From: Kordiimonadales bacterium IMCC3096
GTDB lineage: Bacteria; Pseudomonadota; Alphaproteobacteria; Minwuiales; Minwuiaceae
NCBI GenBank assembly: GCA_016865035.1
Contig: CP018227.1
Span: forward strand, 3,067,501-3,131,500
Direction of reading: 5' to 3'
DNA length: 64,000 nt
In this document: piece by piece, positions 18,501 to 26,921 of the stretch
Position numbering within the stretch: position 1 is the stretch's first letter
How the letters are laid out: the number at the start of each line of letters is the position of its first letter
Program-made: the position numbers and the translations under genes
Notes under the pieces: generated by a model
The model's input: the letters and a program-made list of their open reading frames with translations, nothing else
Told to the model about the DNA's origin: nothing
Databases searched by the model: none

Positions 18501-19347
18501 GGCGGTGATGCGGGAGCAGGAACCGGAGGACATGAACCCGCTCGCCTCCGCCTTTGGGCGCGACCGGGATGCCCTGCTGGCTGACGGAATCGATACGGTG
18601 GAGGCGGAACGCCGCGCCGGGTTCCGGATATTCGGCGCGCGGCCCGGCGCCTATGGTGCGGGCCTTCAGGCCATGATCGACGAACGGCTCTGGGAAGGGC
18701 GCGGTGATCTGGCCGACGCCTTCATTGCCTGGGGCAGCCATGCCTATGGTGCCGGTATCGCCGGGCAGGGCGCGGCGGACCAGATGCGCACGCGCCTGTC
18801 GCAGGTGGAGGCGGTGGTGCAGAACCAGGACAACCGCGAACACGACCTGCTGGACTCGGACGACTATTACCAGTTCGAGGGCGGTCTGAGCGCGACGGTC
18901 GAGCATCTGAGGGGGGCCGCGCCGACGGTCTATCACAACGACCACTCCCGCCCCGAACGCCCGGTGATCCGCACGCTGGAGGAGGAGATCGGACGCGTCG
19001 TCCGCTCCCGCGCCGTCAATCCGAAGTGGCTCGAAGGGGTCATGCGCCATGGCTACAAGGGCGCTTTCGAGATCGCTGCGACGGTGGACTATCTGTTCGC
19101 CTTCGCCGCCACGACCAATGCCGTGCGCGATCACCACTTCGACCTGCTCTGGCGCGCCTATCTGGCGGATGACGAGGTCAGGACGTTCCTGGAGGACAAC
19201 AACCGTCCGGCGCTGCGGGAGATCGCCGACCGGATGCAGGAGGCCGTGGACCGGGGCATGTGGCACCCGCGCGCCAACGATGTACGCTCACGACTGGATG
19301 CCATTCGCGGGAATGGCGGGGCCGAGGCAGAGGAGACGACAGCATGA
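15565..19347 (+). CDS. cobN: Cobaltochelatase subunit CobN (aerobic pathway)
   Basis: Large subunit of 1260 residues of the ATP-dependent cobaltochelatase that inserts cobalt into hydrogenobyrinate a,c-diamide. Typical CobN/BchH/ChlH core motifs are visible: [45 protein letters not shown] (around 556-573) and [21 protein letters not shown]. Near the end, [25 protein letters not shown] marks the C-terminal domain. Its length is close to known CobN proteins. The AAA+ partners (Pseudomonas denitrificans CobS/CobT chelatase subunits) are not in this window; the cobS and cobT here are the unrelated lower-ligand enzymes. The stop overlaps the cobO start (ATGA). Confidence 0.97.
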   Translation: [1260 protein letters not shown]

Positions 19348-19961
19348 CCGAGGAACAGGAAGTCAACGCACGCCACAGCGAGAAGATGGCGCGCAAGAAG
19401 GCCGCGCGCGACAAGATCATGGCGGCCAAGACGGGGGAGAAGGGGCTGATTGTCGTCCATACCGGCAAGGGCAAGGGCAAGTCCACGGCGGCCTTCGGCA
19501 TGATCTTCCGCTGCATCGCGCATGGCATGCGCTGCGCTGTGGTGCAGTTCATCAAGGGCGGCATGGAAACCGGTGAACGCCGCCTGATCGAGGAACGGTT
19601 CGGCGACATCTGCACCTTCGACACCATGGGCGAAGGTTTCACCTGGGAGACCCAGGACCGGGAGCGCGACATCGCCAACGCCCGCAGGGCCTGGGAGCGG
19701 GCCAAGGAACTGATCCGCGATCCTGAGGTGCACATGGTGCTGCTGGACGAACTGAACATCGCCCTGCGTTACGACTACATTCCCGTGGCGGAGATCGTGG
19801 AGTTCCTGACCACCGAGAAGCCGGAGATGACCCATGTGGTCATCACGGGCCGCAACGCGAAGGAGGAACTGCTGGCGATCGCGGATCTGGCCACCGAGAT
19901 GACCCTGCTGAAACATCCGTTCCGCGACGGGGTGAAGGCACAGATCGGGGTGGAGTTCTGA
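19344..19961 (+). CDS. cobO: Corrinoid adenosyltransferase CobO (CobA/BtuR type)
   Basis: Enzyme of 205 residues that transfers the adenosyl group of ATP to the reduced cobalt of cobyrinic acid a,c-diamide or related corrinoids. The P-loop is GKGKGKST (41-48). Family motifs VVQFIKGGMETGE, MGEGFTWETQD and LLDELNIALRYDY follow, and the C-terminus reads TLLKHPFRDGVKAQIGVEF. Last gene of the riboswitch-controlled operon, overlapping cobN by four bases. An adenosyltransferase directly after the chelatase fits the late aerobic pathway. Confidence 0.96.
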   Translation: MTEEQEVNARHSEKMARKKAARDKIMAAKTGEKGLIVVHTGKGKGKSTAAFGMIFRCIAHGMRCAVVQFIKGGMETGERRLIEERFGDICTFDTMGEGFTWETQDRERDIANARRAWERAKELIRDPEVHMVLLDELNIALRYDYIPVAEIVEFLTTEKPEMTHVVITGRNAKEELLAIADLATEMTLLKHPFRDGVKAQIGVEF

Positions 19962-19977
19962 GTCGTCGCGACTGGCC

Positions 19978-20391
19978 TCAGGGGTGAAACTTCAGTCCCT
20001 TCAGCGCCTTGTCGACTTCCTTGGCGCCGCCGTGGACGGCGATGCCGACCAGATCCAGGTCCCCGGTCGGCCTGGCTGAGACGACAGCGCGATTGTCGGT
20101 GTCATTGCCGGTGGCGAACATGCCCCGGTCATAGACACCGACTGTCAGGCCCCGCTCATTGGCGCGATTGAGCGCGCGCCCCAGCTTCTCGCCCGCCGCT
20201 CCGTAGATCAGCACCGGCAGACCGAAGATCGCGGTATAGGCACGTCCGTCGGCATCGGCATAGGGCTGACCGATGGTCTCCGGATGCGCCGCGGCGATGC
20301 CGGAGGCGAGGAAGGCCACCACATTCAGCTTCTGCCATACCTCCAGATCATCGCGGACAACGACCGCGATCTTGGCCCGTTCCTCGGTCAT
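19978..20391 (-). CDS. DUF2000 family protein
   Basis: Small protein of 137 residues resembling the DUF2000 family. It starts with a strand and hydrophobic core (KIAVVVRDDLEVWQKLNVVAFLASG), then a conserved DADGRAYTAIFGLPVLIYGA segment, and ends VGIAVHGGAKEVDKALKGLKFHP. There is no signal peptide, so it is probably cytoplasmic. The family has no established activity. It converges with cobO and lies 13 bases upstream of the molybdenum hydroxylase gene on the same strand, so the two may be co-transcribed. Confidence 0.7.
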   Translation of the reverse strand: MTEERAKIAVVVRDDLEVWQKLNVVAFLASGIAAAHPETIGQPYADADGRAYTAIFGLPVLIYGAAGEKLGRALNRANERGLTVGVYDRGMFATGNDTDNRAVVSARPTGDLDLVGIAVHGGAKEVDKALKGLKFHP

Positions 20392-20404
20392 CGCCTGGCT
20401 GTCG

Positions 20405-22723
20405 TCAGTCGTTCAGGGCGTGCCAGACGCGCAGCGGGGTCAGCGGCATGTCCAGATGTTCCACCTCCGGCCGGGCCGACCGCACGGCGTTCAGCACGGC
20501 ATTGACGAAGGCGGGCGGGGCACCGATGGCTCCGGCCTCACCTGCACCCTTCACGCCCAGCGGGTTGGTCGTGCAGCGCACATTGCGGGTGATGAAGTTG
20601 ACATTCGGCATCTCCGCCGCGCGGGGCATCTGATAGTCCATCAGGCTGCCCGACAGAAGCTGGCCGGAGTCCGGATCGAACACGGTATGCTCCGTCCAGG
20701 CCTGACCCAGTCCCTGCACGATACCGCCATGCACCTGGCCCTCCAGCAGCATCGGGTTCAGCGTCACGCCGAAGTCGTCCACCACCGTGTAGTTCTGGAT
20801 CTCCACGGTCCCGGTTGCCGCATCGACCTCCAGCTCGCAGATATGGCAGCCGTTGGGGAAGGTCGGGGCCGTGTTGGTGTGATCATGCTCGCTGTCGATG
20901 CCCGGCTCCTCGCCTTCCGGCAGGTTGGCGGGGTCCTGTGCCTGCTTCGCCAGCTCGAACAGGTCGATGCCACGGTCGGTGCCGGCCACGGTGAAGCGGC
21001 CATTGGCATACTCGATGTCCACCTCAGCCGTTTCCAGGATCTGTGCCGCGATCTTGCGGCCCTTTTCCAGCGTCTTGTCGGCGGCACCCAGGATGGATGC
21101 GCCACCCACGGGGATCGACTTGGAGCCACCGGTGAAGCCCGGCGGGGTCAGGTCGGTATCGCCCTGCACCACCAGGATGTCGTCGGCATCGATGCCGAAC
21201 TTCTCCGACAGGATCTGCTTGTAGGAAACGGTGTGGCCCTGGCCGCTGTCCATGGCGCCGGACAGGATACGCACCTTGCCTGCGTCGGCGTCGAAGGCCA
21301 GCTTCGCCGGGATGCCATTGCCGCCGCCGCAGCGTTCGACATAGGTGGCGAGGCCGATGCCCCGCAGCTTGCCCGCGGCCTCCGACTGCTTGCGCCTTGC
21401 GTCGAAGCCGTCCCAGTCGGCGGCCTTCATGGCGTCTTCCATGCAGGCCGTGAACTCGCCCGAGTCGATGACGTCGCCCAGCCCCATCGTGTGCGGCATC
21501 TCCTCCGGGGTGGGGAAGTTGCGGCGGCGGATCTCGTCAGGGGTCAGCCCCATCTCCGTCGCCACCCGGTCCACCAGCCGCTCGATCATGTAGGCCGCTT
21601 CCGGTCGCCCCGCACCGCGATAGGCGTCCGTCGGCACCGTGTTGGTCATGACGCCGAGCACCGTCAGCCGGCAGAGCGGGATCTTGTAGAGGCCGGTGTA
21701 CATGCCCGCACAGGCATCGGTCGGGATGAAGGGGCCGAAGTTCGCCAGATAGGCGCCCATGGCGGCATAGGTCGTGGCCCGGATCGCCTGGAAATGGCCG
21801 TCCTCGTCCATGGCCAGTTCCGCGATGGTGACATTGTCACGGCCATGGCTGTCGGACAGGAAGATCTCGGAGCGCTCGCCGGTCCAGCGCACAGGACGCT
21901 TCAGCCGCTTCGCCGCCCAGAGCGTCAAGCAGGATTCCGGATAGAGGAACGCCCGCGTGCCGAAGCCGCCGCCGACATTGCCGGTCAGCATCCGCAGCTT
22001 CTCCATCGGGATCGACAGCATGCCCGACAGCATCTGCAAGTGCATCGCCGGACCCTGGCTGGGGATGAAGACCGTGAAACGCTCCGTCGCCTCGTCATAG
22101 GACACGGCGGCCGCGCGGGGCTCCATGGGATTGGAGACGAGGCGGTTGTTGATCAGCCGGATCTGCGTCACCCGGTCCGCCTTTTCGAAGGCGGCATCGA
22201 CGGCGTCCTTGTCGCCCTTGCCATAACGGAACACGACATTGTCGGGAATGTCGTCCCAGACCGGATTCGCGCCGGGCTGCGCCGCCTCGTAGGTGTCGGT
22301 TGCCACCGGCAGGTCATCGATATCCAGCTCGATCAGGTCGGCGGCATCCCGCGCCTGAGCCAGTGTCTCGGCGACGATGAAGGCGACCGGCTCGCCCACA
22401 TGGCGGACCTTGTCGGTGGCCAGAATCGTGCGCGGCGGGCGCGGATGATCGGACCCGTCCTCGTTCTTGATGCCGGTGAGGCAGAGCAGGTTGCCGACCT
22501 TGTCGGCCGCCAGCTCGTCGCGGGTCAGGATCTCGACCACGCCGGGGGCCTGGCGCGCGGCGGAGACATCCAGTTTGGTGATGATGCCGTGGGCCACGGT
22601 GGAGCGGAAGACGAAGCCGCGCAGGGCGCCCTCCACCTGTGCATCATCGGTGTACTTGCCCAGGCCCCGCAGCAGGTCCTGGTCTTCGGTTCTGAGGGCA
22701 CGTGCGCCAACGCCAAACTTCAT
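20405..22723 (-). CDS. Xanthine dehydrogenase-family molybdopterin-binding large subunit, CoxL-like form II
   Basis: Molybdenum hydroxylase catalytic subunit of 772 residues. It has the N-terminal a/b hammerhead domain (RALRTEDQDLLRGLGKYTDD) and the GGGFGTR cofactor segment. The loop DAYRGAGRPE near residue 370 is the form II signature, not the AYxCSFR loop of true CO dehydrogenase. The presumed catalytic glutamate lies in GVKGAGEAG (about 726). It probably oxidises an aldehyde or N-heterocycle. Such subunits normally work with a 2Fe-2S small subunit and an FAD medium subunit; neither is adjacent. An SDR gene follows upstream with a 15-base gap. Confidence 0.9.
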   Translation of the reverse strand: MKFGVGARALRTEDQDLLRGLGKYTDDAQVEGALRGFVFRSTVAHGIITKLDVSAARQAPGVVEILTRDELAADKVGNLLCLTGIKNEDGSDHPRPPRTILATDKVRHVGEPVAFIVAETLAQARDAADLIELDIDDLPVATDTYEAAQPGANPVWDDIPDNVVFRYGKGDKDAVDAAFEKADRVTQIRLINNRLVSNPMEPRAAAVSYDEATERFTVFIPSQGPAMHLQMLSGMLSIPMEKLRMLTGNVGGGFGTRAFLYPESCLTLWAAKRLKRPVRWTGERSEIFLSDSHGRDNVTIAELAMDEDGHFQAIRATTYAAMGAYLANFGPFIPTDACAGMYTGLYKIPLCRLTVLGVMTNTVPTDAYRGAGRPEAAYMIERLVDRVATEMGLTPDEIRRRNFPTPEEMPHTMGLGDVIDSGEFTACMEDAMKAADWDGFDARRKQSEAAGKLRGIGLATYVERCGGGNGIPAKLAFDADAGKVRILSGAMDSGQGHTVSYKQILSEKFGIDADDILVVQGDTDLTPPGFTGGSKSIPVGGASILGAADKTLEKGRKIAAQILETAEVDIEYANGRFTVAGTDRGIDLFELAKQAQDPANLPEGEEPGIDSEHDHTNTAPTFPNGCHICELEVDAATGTVEIQNYTVVDDFGVTLNPMLLEGQVHGGIVQGLGQAWTEHTVFDPDSGQLLSGSLMDYQMPRAAEMPNVNFITRNVRCTTNPLGVKGAGEAGAIGAPPAFVNAVLNAVRSARPEVEHLDMPLTPLRVWHALND

Positions 22724-22738
22724 GTCAGGGTCTCCGGC

Positions 22739-23521
22739 TCAAAAAAGGGTGTTTCGGTTTGCGTGACCGCAGTCGACGGTCACGATGGTGCCGCTGATGT
22801 AGCTCGCGCGGTCGGATGCCAGGAAGGCCACCGTATCGGCGACTTCCCGTGGCGTGCCCGCGCGGCCCAGCGGCAGGTTCTTCATCAGTTCTTCCCAGCG
22901 TTCCGGGTCGCCCAGCTTCGCCTCCGCCGTGTCGCGGAAGCGGGCGATGATGCGGTCGGTCAGGATGGCACCGGGATTGACGCCAACGACGCGGATATTG
23001 TCCGCCGAGCTGGCCCCGCCCATGGCCTTCGTGAAGGCCATCAGGGAGGCATTGCCGGTCGACCCGGCGATATAGACCGCGTCCATCTTCTCCCCCGCCA
23101 TGCCGATGACGTTGACGATCGTGCCAAAGCCGCGGGCCTTGAAGCGGGCGTAGTAGTCGCGGGTCATGTTGATGAAGCCGAAGACCTTCAGGTCCCAGGC
23201 CTCGCGCCAGCGGTCTTCGGTCACCGCCTGCAGGTCACCGCCGGGAATGGCCCCGGCATTGTTGATCAGGATGTCGGGTTCCGGGCAATCCGCCGCGACC
23301 TTGGCCACGGAGGCAGGGTCCGACAGGTCCACGGCTGTCGTGTCAACCTTGCAGTGATAGGTCTGGGTGAGGATGTCGGCGGCATGTTTCAGGCGGCCCG
23401 GATCGACAGATACCAGGTGCACATGCGCGCCCTCCTGCGCGAATACTTCCGCACAGGCAAAGCCTATCCCCCGCGAACCGCCCGTTATCAGAACGGTCTT
23501 CCCCTTCAGCGCCAGATCCAT
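22739..23521 (-). CDS. SDR-fold protein lacking the YxxxK catalytic pair
   Basis: Rossmann-fold protein of 260 residues with intact SDR landmarks TGGSRGIG (13-20) and NNAG (87-90), and the usual C-terminal PLGRAGTPREVADTVAFLASDRASYISG. At the active site, where Tyr-x-x-x-Lys is expected, the sequence is IAGSTGNASLMAFTKA: Gly153 replaces Tyr and Asn157 replaces Lys. The upstream serine position (NVIGMAG) is also altered. The nucleotide site is present but classical proton relay is absent. The start at 23521 fits the conserved N-terminus. It probably shares a transcript with the downstream CoxL-like gene. Confidence 0.82.
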   Translation of the reverse strand: MDLALKGKTVLITGGSRGIGFACAEVFAQEGAHVHLVSVDPGRLKHAADILTQTYHCKVDTTAVDLSDPASVAKVAADCPEPDILINNAGAIPGGDLQAVTEDRWREAWDLKVFGFINMTRDYYARFKARGFGTIVNVIGMAGEKMDAVYIAGSTGNASLMAFTKAMGGASSADNIRVVGVNPGAILTDRIIARFRDTAEAKLGDPERWEELMKNLPLGRAGTPREVADTVAFLASDRASYISGTIVTVDCGHANRNTLF

Positions 23522-23599
23522 GAAACAGCTTCTCCCCGTGTGTTCCCCATCAGCAGAACATGTTAGCCCGCCGCCATGCAATCTCATATGGGGTATGTT

Positions 23600-24814
23600 T
23601 CAGGCGCTGGCTATAGCGTCCCAGTCGATGGCATCCAGGTTCAGGGAACGGCTGACGGGTGGCATGGGGTATTTCAGCGGTGTGCCGCAGTTGAACAGCA
23701 CCGTGTGGGCCTTCGGATCCAGCTGCCCGTTCCCGACCGCCGCCCGCCAAGCGGCCAGCGTGGCCGCCCCTTCCGGCCCCAGCAGGACACCGTCATCGCG
23801 CGCGGCATCCGCCTGCGCCGCCATGATCGCATCGTCGTCCACGGCGATGGCGAAGCCGCCGCTGTCGCGGACCGCGCGCAGGATCAGGAAATCGCCCACC
23901 GCCTGCGGTACGCGAATGCCGCTGGCCACTGTCGCCGCGTTCTCCCAGCGGGTCGCGTGCTCCGTTCCCTCCTGCCAGGCGCGCACGATGGGCGCGCAGC
24001 CGGTGGCCTGCACGGCGATCATCTTCGGGCGTTTCGGGCCGATCCAGCCCAGCGCCTCCAATTCATCGAAGGCTTTCCACATGCCGATCAGGCCCGTGCC
24101 ACCCCCCGTCGGGTAGAGGATGGCGTCCGGCACGTTCCAGCCGAGCTGTTCCGCCAGTTCCAGTCCCATCGTCTTCTTGCCTTCGATCCGGTAGGGCTCC
24201 TTCAGGGTCGAGACATCGAACCAGCCCATCCGCTCCTTGCCGTCACGGACAATCGCGCCGCACTGGTCGATCTGGCCGTTCACCCGCCAGACCTTTGCCC
24301 CCTGCAGTGCGATTTCCCGCACGTTCACGTCCGGGGTTTCCTCCGGGCAGAAGACGAAGACTTCCATCCCCGCCGCCCGGCCATAGGCAGCCATGGCCGC
24401 ACCGGCGTTGCCATTGGTCGGGATCGCCAGCCTGGTCAGGCCGAAGCGCTTCGCCATGGAGACGGCCAGCGCCATGCCGCGTGCCTTGAACGATCCGGTG
24501 GGCAGCCGCCCCTCGTCCTTGGTCCAGAGCCGCGCGGCATTGAGACGGGCGCCGGTACGTGGCAGGGGCAGCAGCGGGGTCGCGATCTCGCCCAGGCTGA
24601 CCCGATGGGCCGGGTCATCGACCGGCAGCAGCGCGGCGTAGCTCCACAGCCCGTCCGGCCCGAGCGTCTGGGCGTCACGGTCCAGCTCCGCCCGCATGCG
24701 CTCCAGGTCATAGCGGACCAGCAATGGCTTGCCCGCGGGGGACAGGTTGTGAACCGTGTTGGGGTCGAATTTCTCCCCGGTCGCGCTGCATTCCAGATGC
24801 GTGACATAGCCCAT
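23600..24814 (-). CDS. Threonine synthase-like PLP enzyme
   Basis: Fold-type II PLP enzyme of 404 residues. The Schiff-base lysine is Lys110 in TGSFKARG, the phosphate loop is PTGGGTGLIGMWKAF, and the N-terminus opens with the threonine-synthase zinc-like segment HLECSATGEKFD. It would convert O-phosphohomoserine to threonine, or act as a related lyase. The start was set at 24814 rather than 24826, because the ribosome site GGAGGG abuts the first ATG but is well spaced from the second. It sits alone, away from hom and thrB, so a paralogous function is possible. Confidence 0.8.
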   Translation of the reverse strand: MGYVTHLECSATGEKFDPNTVHNLSPAGKPLLVRYDLERMRAELDRDAQTLGPDGLWSYAALLPVDDPAHRVSLGEIATPLLPLPRTGARLNAARLWTKDEGRLPTGSFKARGMALAVSMAKRFGLTRLAIPTNGNAGAAMAAYGRAAGMEVFVFCPEETPDVNVREIALQGAKVWRVNGQIDQCGAIVRDGKERMGWFDVSTLKEPYRIEGKKTMGLELAEQLGWNVPDAILYPTGGGTGLIGMWKAFDELEALGWIGPKRPKMIAVQATGCAPIVRAWQEGTEHATRWENAATVASGIRVPQAVGDFLILRAVRDSGGFAIAVDDDAIMAAQADAARDDGVLLGPEGAATLAAWRAAVGNGQLDPKAHTVLFNCGTPLKYPMPPVSRSLNLDAIDWDAIASA

Positions 24815-24976
24815 GGTGATCCCCATCCCTCCGACCTTGCTGACAGGCGGTTTCTTCGCGCCGCTTGCCGCATTCGTGCACTGGTGCGTCCTGCGGTCAA
24901 GCGAGCGGGGTTTCAGCCATTGTCATCGACAAATGTTCCTTTTATGTTCCATTTCGTCGAGAGCAGGAGAGAGATC

Positions 24977-25327
24977 ATGCCGGCAAGCGCCCCGGTCGCC
25001 ATCAATTACGTCGAGTTCAACGTGTCGGACATGGCCCGGACGAAGGCATTCTACGCCGCCGCCTTCGGGTGGCGCTTCACGGACTATGGCGACAGCTATT
25101 GCGAGTTCACTGACGGCAGCATGAAGGGCGGGTTTGCCGTCGGTGAGACAGTGGCAGTCGGCGGGCCGCTGATCGTGCTCTACAGCGACGACCTGAAGTC
25201 TGTCGCGAAGCAGGTGACGGATGCCGGCGGAACCATCGTGAAACCGGAATTCGCCTTTCCCGGCGGGCGACGGTTCCAGTTCACCGACCCGGATGGCTAT
25301 GAACTTGCGGTCTGGTGCTCCGACTGA
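24977..25327 (+). CDS. VOC-family (glyoxalase/bleomycin resistance-type) protein
   Basis: Small cytoplasmic protein of 116 residues with one beta-alpha-beta-beta-beta glyoxalase module pair. It opens with NYVEFNVSDMARTKAFYAAAFGW and ends [17 protein letters not shown], both typical of the VOC superfamily. Possible metal ligands are a Glu near the N-terminus and Glu near 110. The substrate is unknown. AGGAGAG precedes the ATG. Its last 31 bases overlap the end of the converging DUF1801 gene. Confidence 0.82.
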   Translation: MPASAPVAINYVEFNVSDMARTKAFYAAAFGWRFTDYGDSYCEFTDGSMKGGFAVGETVAVGGPLIVLYSDDLKSVAKQVTDAGGTIVKPEFAFPGGRRFQFTDPDGYELAVWCSD

Positions 25328-25758
25328 TCGACCTTCGGCGTCTTCACCGGTTTCAGGTGATAGGTCAGCGCGTGGCGGATGGGCAGGCGCAGCAGATCGC
25401 GGGGCAGGGGACTGTCCGGGTCCAGCAGGATGGCGCGATTGCCGTCGAAGCGCAGGTCCCTGCCGGGACCATTGCGGAAGTCGCGGATGACGCTGGTCTG
25501 GCAATGAAAGAACAGCGCCAGATGCTCCCCCGGGCGGTCGGTGCCAAGGCGGATGGTCGTGCCGACGCGCGGACGCGCGGGCAGCCACGACGGCTGCCCC
25601 CATTTCAGGGTTTCCCGAAGGATGCCGACGCGCGGATCCTCCTTCGCCGTTTCCAGGATGAGCTGGCGCAGGTCGCGCAGCGGCTGGTGAAACGCGTCGG
25701 GGAAGGCTTCGAAGGCGGCGCGAACATCCGGGTCGGAGATGTCCGTGCGCACCGTCAT
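25297..25758 (-). CDS. DUF1801 domain protein
   Basis: Protein of 153 residues with the DUF1801 (YdhG-like) pattern: an alpha-helical start ([36 protein letters not shown]), then strands including HLALFFHC and a C-terminal arginine-rich helix. The family has no firmly established biochemical role. The start overlaps the rlmN stop (ATGA), so it is translationally coupled to rlmN. The stop lies inside the converging VOC gene with a 31-base overlap. Confidence 0.78.
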   Translation of the reverse strand: MTVRTDISDPDVRAAFEAFPDAFHQPLRDLRQLILETAKEDPRVGILRETLKWGQPSWLPARPRVGTTIRLGTDRPGEHLALFFHCQTSVIRDFRNGPGRDLRFDGNRAILLDPDSPLPRDLLRLPIRHALTYHLKPVKTPKVDQSEHQTASS

Positions 25759-26921
25759 TGTGCTGCGGCGGTTCCGGTCTTCTCCCGGCGTCCGCGCTCG
25801 CTCTCCGTCTTGAGCTGACCGCAGGCGGCCATGATGTCCCGCCCGCGCGGCATCCGCACCGGGCTGGAATAGCCCGCATCGTTGACGATCTCGGCGAACT
25901 TGCGGATCGCCTTCGGGCTGGAGCAGGAATAGGCAACGCCGGGCCACGGGTTGAACGGGATCAGGTTCACCTTGGCGGGAATGCCGCTGATCAGCCGGAC
26001 CAGCTCCCGCGCCTCCGCCGGGCTGTCGTTGATGCCGTCCAGCATCACATATTCGAAAGTGATGCGCCGGGCATTGTTGGCCGCCGGGTAGTCGCGGCAG
26101 GCCTGGATCAGTTCCTTCAGCGGATGCTTGCGGTTGATCGGCACCAGCACGTCGCGCAGTTCGTCGTTCACGGCGTGCAGGGAAACGGCGAGGTTGACCT
26201 GCAGGTCTTCGCCGCAGCGTTTCATGATCGGCACGACACCGGAGGTCGAGAGCGTGATCCGCCGCTTGGAAATGGCAATCCCGCGCTCGTCCATGACGAT
26301 CTTCAGCGCCTTTGAGACATTTTCGTAGTTCAGCAGTGGCTCCCCCATCCCCATCATGACGATGTTGGAGAGCTGGCGGTTGCCGTCGCGGGGGCTGGGC
26401 CATTCGGCCAGCGCATCACGGGCGATCATCACCTGCACGACGATCTCCCCCGGTGTCAGGTTGCGCACCAGCTTCTGGGTGCCGGTGTGGCAAAAACTGC
26501 AGGTCAGCGTGCAGCCGACCTGGCTGGAGACACAGAGCGCGCCGCGATCAGCCTCCGGAATATGCACGGCCTCAGCCTCATGCCCGTCGGGAAACCGCAT
26601 CAGCCACTTGCGGGTGCCGTCGCTGGACTGCTGGGCCACGCTGATGTCGGGGCGTCCGACAACGAAGCGGTCTGCCAGATCGGCGCGCCAGGCCTTGGAG
26701 ATTGAGGTCATGGCGTCGAAGTCGCGCGCACCACGCTCGTAGATCCAGTGGAAAAGCTGTCCCGCCCGCATCCTGACCTTGTCCGGGCGCTCCCCCGCAT
26801 CCAGCAGGGCGTCAGCCATCTCCTGGCGGTTGAGGCCGATCAGGTTGACCCGACCGTCGAACCCCGCCGCAAAGGGACGGTCGGTCGCGCGCACTTCCGG
26901 CTGGATGGCGAGATCGGTCAC
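25755..26921 (-). CDS. rlmN: 23S rRNA (adenine2503-C2)/tRNA (adenine37-C2)-methyltransferase
   Basis: Radical SAM enzyme of 388 residues that methylates C2 of adenosine 2503 in 23S rRNA and of adenosine 37 in some tRNAs. The radical SAM cluster is CTLTCSFC (Cys137, Cys141, Cys144); [12 protein letters not shown] and the [11 protein letters not shown] region are further hallmarks. The C-terminal domain contains the cysteines expected for the methyl-bearing residue ([10 protein letters not shown]). A GTG at 26921 overlapping the preceding stop (GTGA) was preferred over the TTG six bases earlier, because AAGG is correctly spaced from the GTG. Confidence 0.95.
   Translation of the reverse strand: MTDLAIQPEVRATDRPFAAGFDGRVNLIGLNRQEMADALLDAGERPDKVRMRAGQLFHWIYERGARDFDAMTSISKAWRADLADRFVVGRPDISVAQQSSDGTRKWLMRFPDGHEAEAVHIPEADRGALCVSSQVGCTLTCSFCHTGTQKLVRNLTPGEIVVQVMIARDALAEWPSPRDGNRQLSNIVMMGMGEPLLNYENVSKALKIVMDERGIAISKRRITLSTSGVVPIMKRCGEDLQVNLAVSLHAVNDELRDVLVPINRKHPLKELIQACRDYPAANNARRITFEYVMLDGINDSPAEARELVRLISGIPAKVNLIPFNPWPGVAYSCSSPKAIRKFAEIVNDAGYSSPVRMPRGRDIMAACGQLKTESERGRREKTGTAAAQ

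Noticed and set aside
20273-23566. Plus-strand open frame of 1097 codons
   Set aside because: It is antisense to the CoxL-like and SDR genes, which have clear motifs and ribosome sites. Long antisense frames are expected in GC-rich DNA with biased third positions. No recognisable domain.
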